Positions 1 through 5,961 of a stretch of DNA of 5,961 bases are shown here, piece after piece. A program made the translations under genes and the position numbers. The stretch's first letter is position 1; every line of letters begins with the position of its first letter. Source of the stretch: Planctomycetota bacterium (GTDB lineage Bacteria > Planctomycetota > Planctomycetia > Pirellulales > Thermoguttaceae); assembly GCA_025356915.1 (NCBI GenBank), contig JANXQG010000023.1:1-5961 (forward strand), written 5' to 3'. Under the pieces are notes generated by a model, which saw only the letters and a list, made by a program, of their open reading frames with translations, did no database searches and was not told where the DNA came from.

Positions 1-1041
1 TCCACGGCCAAGGTTGAATACAGCGAGTTCAACGTCTTGGGTACTTTGGCCCAAGAGCATAAACAGTACGAGACGGCCAACGAATTTTTTGAGTTGGCCC
101 TGAAAGCCGATCCTACGAAAGCGAACGAGATATTGCTGACATGGGGCATTGGATCATTGATCGATGACCGTCCCGTCGAGGCGGCCAAAGTCTTTCAGCG
201 TGGACTGGATATGAAAACCACGATGGCATCAGACAAGCGTGGAATGAATATAAAAACTGCGGCGGCGTTGGGTAAACCTGGGCTGGATAAAAAAAACATT
301 GCGGAGAGCAACCCCGTTTTTCACTACTATCTGGCCGGAGCCTTGGCTGCTTGCGATCGGCTCGAACCGGCCTTGGCGGCTGCCCGGTTAGCCGTGGAAC
401 AGAAAGACGACTCGGCCCGCTTTGCCAGCCGCTTGCCTTGGATCCTCTTTCGTGCCAAGCGGTACGACGAGGCCCGGCAGGCCTACGAGAAGCTCTTCGC
501 GCAGTTTCGAGGTGAAAAAGATTCGGTTGAAACCCTTGCGGTCCTTCGCGAAGTCAGGCTCTCCATGTCAGCCCTTAGCGTGATCCAGGGCCGACTCGAC
601 GAGGCCGAAGAGTGGTTGCAGCAGGTCTTGGACGAATATCCCGACGATATCGGGGCTAATAACGATCTTGGCTATCTTTGGGCCGACGGGAACAAACATC
701 TCCACCGGGCTTTGAAAATGATTTTAGCTGCGGTCGCCGCCGAGCCGGAAAACCGTGCTTATCGCGATAGCCTGGGCTGGGTTTTTTATCGTCTCGGGCG
801 TTTTTCCGAGGCGGTTGAAGAGTTAAAGAAAGCGGTTGACGAAAAGCAGCCCGACGGCATGGTACTGGACCATCTGGGGGATGCTTACGAGAAACTCGGC
901 CGTCACAGCCAGGCTGTCGCAGCCTGGCAGCGGGCGAAAGAAGCCTTGGAAAAGGATAAAGAGATGGAGAAGGCGGGGAAAGTAAATGAGAAAATCCAAA
1001 GGACGAATGACGAAACCCCAAATGTGAGGGGAGTATCTTAA
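1..1041 (+). CDS. TPR-repeat protein, C-terminal part (start lies upstream)
   Basis: The reading frame is open from base 1, so the TTG at 37 is an internal leucine codon and the protein continues from outside the window. About 346 residues are visible, almost all helical tetratricopeptide repeats, which normally act as protein-protein interaction scaffolds. Units can be seen around residues 5-40, 42-72, 105-133, 140-168, 185-214, 219-252, 253-286 and 288-316. The best conserved block is near residues 213-313 and contains NNDLGYLWAD, DSLGWVFYRLGR and LDHLGDAYEKLGR, typical of bacterial TPR proteins. No catalytic motif or membrane segment is visible in this part. The last ~30 residues are charged, leave the repeat pattern, and are encoded partly by a short repeat (GACGAATGACGAA) that recurs inverted downstream. 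The native C terminus may therefore have been extended or replaced. The specific role and partner are unknown. Confidence 0.9.
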   Translation, partial: STAKVEYSEFNVLGTLAQEHKQYETANEFFELALKADPTKANEILLTWGIGSLIDDRPVEAAKVFQRGLDMKTTMASDKRGMNIKTAAALGKPGLDKKNIAESNPVFHYYLAGALAACDRLEPALAAARLAVEQKDDSARFASRLPWILFRAKRYDEARQAYEKLFAQFRGEKDSVETLAVLREVRLSMSALSVIQGRLDEAEEWLQQVLDEYPDDIGANNDLGYLWADGNKHLHRALKMILAAVAAEPENRAYRDSLGWVFYRLGRFSEAVEELKKAVDEKQPDGMVLDHLGDAYEKLGRHSQAVAAWQRAKEALEKDKEMEKAGKVNEKIQRTNDETPNVRGVS

Positions 1042-1114
1042 GCACTAGCAATGAGCGGATTAGCTTCCGGTTCAAATTAGCTCGTTAAACACTTCGTCAT
1101 TCGTCATTCGTCAC
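1002..1114. repeat. Inverted and tandem TCGTCAT-type repeat at the TPR gene end
   Basis: TCGTCAT is repeated in tandem at 1094-1100 and 1101-1107, with a third copy at 1108-1114 ending in C. The 13-mer TTCGTCATTCGTC occurs at 1093-1105 and again at 1100-1112. Its exact reverse complement GACGAATGACGAA lies at 1002-1014, inside the last codons of the TPR gene. The arms are separated by about 78 bases, so a simple intrinsic terminator is unlikely. From memory, similar units are widespread between genes in planctomycete genomes; I could not check this. It may be a dispersed repeat that has decayed into the gene end. Confidence 0.7.
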
Positions 1115-1140
1115 TCGGTTTTTGTCCTCCTTCCGTCCTC

Positions 1141-1169
1141 TCGGCAAGAATCAAAAACCGCCGTATAAT
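1141..1169 (+). promoter_or_regulatory. Probable sigma70-type promoter for the yebC gene
   Basis: A perfect TATAAT at 1164-1169 is preceded by TCGGCA at 1141-1146, which matches four of six bases of the -35 consensus, with a 17-base spacer. Transcription would start near 1176 and leave a leader of about 30 bases before the ATG at 1208. This suggests yebC is transcribed separately from the TPR gene. The site is predicted from sequence only. Confidence 0.55.
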
Positions 1170-1198
1170 TCAGGCAAATTCACTTTAATGGAATCACC

Positions 1199-1203
1199 GA
1201 GGT
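1199..1203 (+). promoter_or_regulatory. Ribosome binding site of yebC
   Basis: GAGGT sits four bases before the ATG at 1208. This supports that start, together with the family's conserved N terminus (MSGHSHW) beginning exactly there. The spacing is slightly short. Confidence 0.5.
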
Positions 1204-1207
1204 CGCT

Positions 1208-1963
1208 ATGTCAGGTCACTCACATTGGGCAACGATCAAACACAAAAAGGCCGCTGTTGATGCCAAACGCGGCAAACTCTGGAGCAAGCTAGCCAAGGCC
1301 ATCATCGTGGCTGCCAAGCATGGCGGTGGTGACCCTGATCAAAACCTTCGCCTCCGCTATGCCATCGACGACGCCAAAGCCAGTGGCGTGCCCAAGGACA
1401 ATATCCAACGGGCCATTAAAACCGGCACCGGCGAATTGGCGGGCGAGAGCCTCGAGGAAATCGTCTATGAAGGCTACGGTGCCGGCGGCGTGGCCATGCT
1501 CTGCGAAATTTTCACCAACAATCGCAATCGCACCGCTCCCGAGGTCCGCAAGATATTTGAACTATCCGGGGGCAAGCTCGGTAGCACCGGCTGCGTGGCC
1601 TGGATGTTTGAAAACAAGGGGCTGTTCCTTGTGCCCGGCGACTCGATCGGTGAGGACCAGCTTCTGGAGATCGCCATCGAGGCCGGTGCCGACGATGTGC
1701 AACCCACCGACGACAAGTTCGAGGTCACCTGCGACCCGGCCAAGTACCGCGAGGTTTCCGAGGGGCTGGCCAAGGCGGGCGTGAAGATCGAAGCCAGTCA
1801 GATCATGCGAATTGCCCAGAACATGGTTAACATTACCGACCTGGACGAAGCTCGCAAGGTGCTGAAACTCATGGAGCGGCTCGACGATCACGAAGATGTG
1901 CAGAGTGTGTCATCGAACTTCAACATTCCCGACGACTTGATGGCGCAGGTCGGGGAGGAATGA
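1208..1963 (+). CDS. yebC: YebC/PmpR-family protein (TACO1 family)
   Basis: This complete protein of 251 residues has the usual length for the family. YebC/TACO1 proteins are cytoplasmic. They have been described as DNA-binding transcriptional regulators (PmpR) and, more recently, as ribosome-associated factors that help translate difficult proline-rich stretches. Family signatures are visible in order: the N terminus MSGHSHWATIKHKKAA with AKRGKLWSKL (residues 1-29), YEGYGAGG and TNNRNRTAPEVR (88-114), LGSTGCVAWMF (124-134), and the C-terminal LDDHEDVQSVSSNFN (225-239). The start is fixed by the conserved N terminus, the GAGGT site and the upstream promoter. In many bacteria this gene lies beside ruvC, but here the next gene is a restriction-modification gene 84 bases away. 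The family call is secure; which of the proposed functions applies cannot be read from the sequence. Confidence 0.97.
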   Translation: MSGHSHWATIKHKKAAVDAKRGKLWSKLAKAIIVAAKHGGGDPDQNLRLRYAIDDAKASGVPKDNIQRAIKTGTGELAGESLEEIVYEGYGAGGVAMLCEIFTNNRNRTAPEVRKIFELSGGKLGSTGCVAWMFENKGLFLVPGDSIGEDQLLEIAIEAGADDVQPTDDKFEVTCDPAKYREVSEGLAKAGVKIEASQIMRIAQNMVNITDLDEARKVLKLMERLDDHEDVQSVSSNFNIPDDLMAQVGEE

Positions 1964-2038
1964 GGGCGTGGGTCGGCTGGATGGGGTCACTCTGGATAGC
2001 CTCTTATTTGTAGGCTGCGGAATCATGGCTCGGAGAAA

Positions 2039-2042
2039 AGGA
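2039..2042 (+). promoter_or_regulatory. Ribosome binding site of the restriction-modification gene
   Basis: AGGA, within the purine-rich run AAGGAAG, lies five bases before the ATG at 2048. The frame has a stop (TAG) at 1997-1999, and no ATG, GTG or TTG between it and 2048, so this start is well determined. I see no convincing promoter in the 84-base gap after yebC; read-through from yebC is possible. Confidence 0.5.
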
Positions 2043-2047
2043 AGAAC

Positions 2048-5000
2048 ATGAAAGCGAAGAAGGAAGATATCAAGGAATCGCACGTTTCCTCCTACCTTTC
2101 CGAGATCAAGAAGAACCTCGCCAACGAGAATGCAACCGAACACACGCATCGCCCGGCGCTCCACAAGCTGATCGAAGCCATCGGCAACGGTATTGTGGCC
2201 ACGAACGAGCCGAAACGCGTGAAGTGCGGGGCACCTGATTTCATCATCACGCGCAAGAAGACCCCGCTGGGGCATGTCGAAACCAAGGACATCGGCACAA
2301 ACCTCGACGAGATGGAACGGGGTAGAGGCGCCAGCGGCGAGCAATTTGTCCGCTACCGCGACGGTTTGTCCAACTGGATTCTTACCGACTACTTGCAGTT
2401 CCGTTGGTTCGTCAATGGCGAGAAACGGCTGACGGTCCGTGCCGCCGAATTGGATGCCCAGGGCAAACTCAAAGCCCTGCCCAACGGCGAAGGGGATCTC
2501 GCGCGGTTGCTCACCGCTTTCTTCGAGCAAGAAGCCCTGACGGTGGGCACGGCCAAGGAATTGGCCCAGCGCATGGCGGGCATGACGCGCATCGTCCGCG
2601 ATCTCATCGTCAACGCCTTTGAGCACGAAAGAGAGGAAGGTTGGCTTCACAACTGGCTCACCGCCTTCCGTAAAACGCTCATCCCGGAACTCGACGAGAA
2701 ACAGTTTGCCGACATGTTCGCGCAAACGCTGGCCTACGGGCTGTTTGCCGCCCGCGTCCACGCGCCGCCGAACAAGCCATTTTCCCGCGAAATGGCCGCC
2801 TATAATCTGCCGAAGACCGATCCGTTCTTGCGCAAGCTGTTTGCCGAGATTGCCGGCGTGGACATGCCCGACGCCATAGCCTGGGCCGTGGACGATGTCG
2901 TTGAGTTGCTCAAACATGCCGATATGGTGGAAATCCTCCGGGACTTTGGCAAGGTCAAGGGCGATGAAGATCCGGTGGTCCATTTCTATGAGACGTTTCT
3001 AGCGGCCTATGACCCAAAAATGCGCCAATTGCGAGGGGTCTACTATACGCCCGCGCCGGTGGCCAGTTATATCGTCCGTTCCGTCGACTACCTGCTAAAG
3101 ACACGTTTCAAATGCCCAAAGGGTCTGGCCGACGAGAATACGATGATTCTCGATCCGGCCGTTGGCACCGCCACGTTTCTCTTCTTCGTCATCGACCAGA
3201 TTCATCAAAAGTTTGTCAGGCAAGCGGGCACATGGGACGACTACGTGGCGAAGCACCTGTTGAACCGTGTTTTCGGTTTCGAGCTGCTCATGGCCCCCTA
3301 TGCCGTCGCCCATCTGAAGCTGGGTATGCAGTTGCAAGAAACCGGCTATAAGTTTGGCTCCGACCAACGCCTCGGCATTTATCTGACCAACACGCTGGAG
3401 GAAGCCGCCAAGAAGAGCGAGCAACTGTTCAGCGGCTGGGTTGCCGACGAGGCGAACGCTGCCGCAAGAATCAAACGCGACGACCCGATCCTCGTGGTTC
3501 TCGGCAATCCGCCGTACTCCGGCGTGTCTGCGAACCGAGGCGACTGGATCACAAACCTAGTGGCCGATTATCGCATGGTGGACGGCCAGCCGCTGGGCGA
3601 AAAGAAAGTCTGGCTCAAGAACGACTATATTAAGTTCATCCGTTTCGGCCAGTGGCGCATTCAGCGCACGGGGCACGGCATCCTTGCCTTCATCACCGAC
3701 CACAGTTATCTCGACAGTCCGACGTTTCGCGGCATGCGTCAGAACCTTTTGATGACGTTCGACGAGATATTTATTCTCAATCTGCACGGCAACTCAAAGC
3801 GCCGCGAAACCGCGCCTGAGGGTGGCGTCGATGAGAACGTGTTCGACATCACGCAGGGCGTCGCCATCGCACTGTTCGTCAAACACCCCAAGAAGGGCAG
3901 CGAAGGCGTCTACTACGCCGATATGTGGGGCGAGAGGACCGCCAAATATGAAACCCTAAACGAGAGTGACGTCGGCACGACGAAGTGGCGTCAACTATCA
4001 CCGGCTGCCCCTTTCCACGAATTCGTGCCCGTGAAACGACGATCTCAGAAGGAGTACCGGGAAGGTTGGCGAGTGACCGACATCTTTCCCGTCGGATCGA
4101 ATGGCGTACAAACCTCTCGCGACGATTTGGTCGTGGATTCCGAGAGGGATTCCATTGTGAAACGAGTCGAACATTTTCTCGATCACAACTTGTCGGACGC
4201 GGCGGTTCGCTCCGCGTTCTTCCGCGCAAAATCCGTCGGAAACTATCCTCCCGGAGATACTCGCGGATGGAAGCTGGGCGACGCGCGGGAAACATTGCGC
4301 AACGTCCTCCAATGGCGCCAAGCGGTCACGCAATACCTCTATCGCCCATGCGATGTGCGTTTCTTGCTATATCACAATTCGATGGTGGACTGGCCGAGGC
4401 CGGACGTGATGCGCCACCTCCAGCAGCCCAATCTTGCGCTATGCGTCGGACGTGCAGGGCTAGTAACGAGTGGGCCGTGGGATTTGATCTTCTGCACACA
4501 ACGGATTTGCGACCACAATCTGTTCTATCGCGGCAGCAGTCTGAATTTCCCGCTTTATCTCTACCCTAACGGTGAAACGCCAAAATCACTTTTCGATCAC
4601 GAGAATGGACGCCGGCCTAATCTGTCGGCAAAGTTTGTTGATGACCTATCCGTGCGACTAGCAATTGCCTTCGTCCCGGATGGTTGTGGTGACCTGCACA
4701 AGACTTTCGGTCCCGAAGACATCTTCCATTACGCCTATGCGGTGTTGTACTCGCCGACGTATCGGGCGCGCTATGCCGAGTTTCTCAAGAGCGATTTCCC
4801 GCGATTGCCGCTGCCTACAGACATCAAATTGTTCCGCGCACTGGTCGCCAAGGGCACTGAGTTGGTTGCGATGCACCTCATGGAATCCCCGACATTGGCC
4901 AACTTTGTCACGGAGTTTCCCGAAAAGGGCGACAATGCGATGGAAAAGGTTCGTTATACCGAAAACAACAATCGCGTATGGATCAACCCGACTCAATACT

Positions 5001-5200
5001 TTCAAGGGGTGCCGAAAGAGTGTTGGGAGTTTCACATCGGCGGCTATCGAGTCTGCGAGAAATGGCTCAAGGACCGCAAGGGTCGAAAACTCGGCTATGA
5101 GGACATCGAACACTATCAGAAGATCGTTGTCGCGCTGCAAGAGACATTACGGTTGATGAAGGAGATCGACGACTGCATTCCCGGCTGGCCGTTGGCATAA
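2048..5200 (+). CDS. Single-chain restriction-modification enzyme: PD-(D/E)xK nuclease, N6-adenine methyltransferase and type ISP-like specificity domain
   Basis: This 1050-residue protein probably both methylates adenine in a specific DNA site and cuts unmethylated DNA. Residues 1-~130 look like a PD-(D/E)xK nuclease: P63-D64, then E78-x-K80, then QFVRY (Q99, Y103). A helical spacer spans about 150-320. The N6-methyltransferase core follows, with the motif X-like RGVYYTP (329-335), SAM-binding motif I DPAVGTATF (369-377) and catalytic NPPY (487-490). The C-terminal part matches the type ISP specificity domain, with conserved blocks FGPEDIFHYAYAVLYSPTYR (887-906) and WINPTQYFQGVP through GGYRVCEKWLKDRKGRKL (978-1016). 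Full type ISP enzymes such as LlaBIII and LlaGI are about 1600 residues and carry a helicase between nuclease and methyltransferase. No Walker or DEAD-type motifs are seen here, so the domain order is type IIG/IIL-like. Motif I has alanine at 375 where glycine is usual. Recognition sequence unknown. A methyltransferase with an inactive nuclease remains possible. Confidence 0.9.
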   Translation: MKAKKEDIKESHVSSYLSEIKKNLANENATEHTHRPALHKLIEAIGNGIVATNEPKRVKCGAPDFIITRKKTPLGHVETKDIGTNLDEMERGRGASGEQFVRYRDGLSNWILTDYLQFRWFVNGEKRLTVRAAELDAQGKLKALPNGEGDLARLLTAFFEQEALTVGTAKELAQRMAGMTRIVRDLIVNAFEHEREEGWLHNWLTAFRKTLIPELDEKQFADMFAQTLAYGLFAARVHAPPNKPFSREMAAYNLPKTDPFLRKLFAEIAGVDMPDAIAWAVDDVVELLKHADMVEILRDFGKVKGDEDPVVHFYETFLAAYDPKMRQLRGVYYTPAPVASYIVRSVDYLLKTRFKCPKGLADENTMILDPAVGTATFLFFVIDQIHQKFVRQAGTWDDYVAKHLLNRVFGFELLMAPYAVAHLKLGMQLQETGYKFGSDQRLGIYLTNTLEEAAKKSEQLFSGWVADEANAAARIKRDDPILVVLGNPPYSGVSANRGDWITNLVADYRMVDGQPLGEKKVWLKNDYIKFIRFGQWRIQRTGHGILAFITDHSYLDSPTFRGMRQNLLMTFDEIFILNLHGNSKRRETAPEGGVDENVFDITQGVAIALFVKHPKKGSEGVYYADMWGERTAKYETLNESDVGTTKWRQLSPAAPFHEFVPVKRRSQKEYREGWRVTDIFPVGSNGVQTSRDDLVVDSERDSIVKRVEHFLDHNLSDAAVRSAFFRAKSVGNYPPGDTRGWKLGDARETLRNVLQWRQAVTQYLYRPCDVRFLLYHNSMVDWPRPDVMRHLQQPNLALCVGRAGLVTSGPWDLIFCTQRICDHNLFYRGSSLNFPLYLYPNGETPKSLFDHENGRRPNLSAKFVDDLSVRLAIAFVPDGCGDLHKTFGPEDIFHYAYAVLYSPTYRARYAEFLKSDFPRLPLPTDIKLFRALVAKGTELVAMHLMESPTLANFVTEFPEKGDNAMEKVRYTENNNRVWINPTQYFQGVPKECWEFHIGGYRVCEKWLKDRKGRKLGYEDIEHYQKIVVALQETLRLMKEIDDCIPGWPLA

Positions 5201-5568
5201 TGGGAAGGGCGTCAACCCCACAGGTGCCCCAGCAGCATCTTTGTGCAATATCGGCGGCAGTGATTTTGCAAGTCTTGGGAACGACCGGCTCCGGCATCAC
5301 TAACGGCTCGGCTTTTGCCGCAGTTGCCGGCTTGATGGGTGGGCCGCTATTGGTTATGTCGCGAGGATACAAAGGAACAAAGGGGGCGGGGTCTTTGATA
5401 TTGACAACAACGAGTCGCGAACCCAGCGATAAATCGCTGGGCTATTGTCAAATGTCCCTCCGGGACAAACCACCACACTCCCGGTATCATTGTTCGCGAA
5501 ACAGATTTTCACTTTCGCTAATTCCCGATTTTCCCTGCCAATCCCAACTTTGCATCGCCCTACCCTAA
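5200..5568 (+). CDS. Doubtful small ORF or gene remnant after the restriction-modification gene
   Basis: The 122-codon frame starts at an ATG that overlaps the stop of the preceding gene by one base (TAATG), an arrangement that allows coupled translation. Residues 14-56 are hydrophobic and rich in Gly and Ala (LQVLGTTGSGITNGSAFAAV, then GLMGGPLLVMSRG) and could form a membrane-associated segment. From about residue 75 the frame is made of the hairpin repeat at 5415-5499, and the remaining tail looks non-coding. It overlaps the end of the opposite-strand gene by nine bases. I recognise no family. It may be a decayed gene or chance; no separate ribosome binding site is evident. Confidence 0.2.
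   Translation: MGRASTPQVPQQHLCAISAAVILQVLGTTGSGITNGSAFAAVAGLMGGPLLVMSRGYKGTKGAGSLILTTTSREPSDKSLGYCQMSLRDKPPHSRYHCSRNRFSLSLIPDFPCQSQLCIALP
5201..5559. other. Intergenic region between two convergent genes
   Basis: This stretch of about 360 bases separates the stop of the restriction-modification gene from the stop of the opposite-strand gene. It holds one doubtful ORF and one compact group of hairpins (5415-5499). No convincing intrinsic terminator with a T-run, no tRNA and no transposase remnant is visible. Confidence 0.6.
5415..5499. repeat. Nested hairpin element (REP-like intergenic repeat)
   Basis: Three inverted repeats are packed into 85 bases. The first is a perfect 8-bp stem, CCCAGCGA (5422-5429) with TCGCTGGG (5434-5441), around a TAAA loop. 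The second is a 6-bp stem, TGTCCC (5453-5458) with GGGACA (5462-5467), around a 3-base loop. An outer pair, TCGCGAAC (5415-5422) with GTTCGCGA (5492-5499), encloses both, sharing one base (5422) with the first stem. Folded as single strand this gives a three-way, cloverleaf-like shape. It lies between convergent genes, a common location for REP/BIME-type elements. From memory, related CCCAGCGAT and CCCTCCGGGAC units recur in planctomycete genomes; this is unchecked. There is no T-tract after the stems, so it is not a standard terminator. Confidence 0.6.
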
Positions 5569-5961
5569 CCCTTCCGACCGCACCCCGATCCCCTCGCCGC
5601 CGGAGAGCAACAGTCGTGCGAGCGTCTGCGCGAGCGAATCGAGCGCGCTGCGATCGGGCAATGTGACCGTCAACCGCGGGCGGCCGGAAGAATCTTCTTC
5701 GACACATTCGCCCAGTCGAGCGCGGACCTGCGAGACAAGACCTTCGGCAGGCGGTTGGGTGCTATCCTTAGCAACCAACTCGCCGAGGAAATTGAAGACA
5801 GCCCCCAACATTTCGCCGCCGGCCGCCGCTACACGATCGCGACGTTCAGCTAACTGATGTGTATCGAGAACGACCTCTTCCTTCTTGCTGACATCCACGG
5901 AGGCCTCTGGACGAGCACCCAAAAGCACCTCCAAACGCCGCCGCAGTTCGTCAACGCCGGT
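5560..5961 (-). CDS. C-terminal fragment of an unidentified protein, possibly a SNF2-type helicase
   Basis: The frame is open from the right edge to a TAG at 5560-5562, giving 133 visible residues. The TTG codon at 5932-5934 is probably an internal leucine, because the frame continues upstream of it as LRRRLEVLLG. The visible part looks like genuine soluble protein: a helical stretch (AERRDRVAAAGGEMLGAVFN), a probable linker, and a terminal segment RPRLTVTLPDRSALDSLAQT followed by LARLLL. This resembles, from memory, the tails of large SNF2-like helicases in planctomycetes, but no helicase motif falls within the window, so the assignment is weak. The gene is convergent with the restriction-modification gene and so is not in its operon. 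The last ~12 residues are Gly-rich and may be a poorly conserved tail. Confidence 0.65.
   Translation of the reverse strand, partial: TGVDELRRRLEVLLGARPEASVDVSKKEEVVLDTHQLAERRDRVAAAGGEMLGAVFNFLGELVAKDSTQPPAEGLVSQVRARLGECVEEDSSGRPRLTVTLPDRSALDSLAQTLARLLLSGGEGIGVRSEGLG

Noticed and set aside
656..1075. Minus-strand ORF opposite the end of the TPR gene
   Set aside because: Its translation is low-complexity Pro/Ser/Arg-rich and partly made of the TTCGTCAT repeat; the TPR frame on the other strand is clearly real.
1059..1082. Direct repeat ATTAGCT at 1059-1065 and 1076-1082 as an operator pair
   Set aside because: Seven bases in an AT-rich gap can recur by chance, and the site is too far from the yebC promoter to suggest a regulator-binding site.
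1998..2016. Short hairpin AGCCT/AGGCT after yebC as a possible terminator
   Set aside because: The stem is only five base pairs with a nine-base loop and no T-run follows, so it is too weak to call.
1910..2983. Long minus-strand ORF (357 codons) overlapping the end of yebC and the first third of the restriction-modification gene
   Set aside because: It lies antisense to two well-supported genes, its translation has no recognisable domain, and such ORFs are expected opposite genes with high third-position GC.
3985..4569. Plus-strand alternative-frame ORF of 194 codons inside the restriction-modification gene
   Set aside because: It is Arg/Ser-rich with no domain, and the main frame runs uninterrupted through it into conserved ISP-type blocks. 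Its length reflects the changed codon use in that segment.
5067..5372. Minus-strand ORF crossing the end of the restriction-modification gene
   Set aside because: Its Pro-rich translation looks like the antisense of a Gly/Ala-rich plus-strand stretch, and it overlaps conserved C-terminal codons of the main gene.

Overview
The window looks like chromosomal DNA from a moderately GC-rich bacterium, most likely a planctomycete of the Pirellulales type. This is inferred from the style of the YebC protein, the TPR protein and short intergenic repeats that I associate with that phylum; nothing in the window proves it.

Layout, left to right. (1) Positions 1-1041 (+) hold the C-terminal ~346 residues of a TPR-repeat protein whose start lies upstream. 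Its last codons run into a short repeat unit that recurs inverted in the following gap. (2) The gap 1042-1207 carries a TCGTCAT tandem repeat and a good sigma70-type promoter. (3) Positions 1208-1963 (+) encode a complete YebC/PmpR-family protein. (4) Positions 2048-5200 (+) encode the main gene of the window. It is a 1050-residue single-chain restriction-modification enzyme with an N-terminal PD-(D/E)xK nuclease, a helical spacer, an N6-adenine methyltransferase core (NPPY) and a C-terminal target-recognition domain of the type ISP kind. It has no helicase module, so its domain order is that of a type IIG/IIL enzyme. (5) Positions 5201-5559 form a gap with one doubtful small ORF and a compact nested-hairpin repeat. 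(6) Positions 5560-5961 (-) hold the C-terminal end of a convergent gene that runs off the right edge. It may be the tail of a large SNF2-type helicase, but this is only tentative.

YebC and the TPR protein look like ordinary chromosomal genes. The restriction-modification gene is the accessory element. All six GGA glycine codons of this gene fall within its predicted target-recognition region (residues 683-854), and third-position GC is lower there, which suggests that the specificity domain has a different history from the catalytic core. I see no RNA genes, CRISPR array, transposase, integrase or attachment site.
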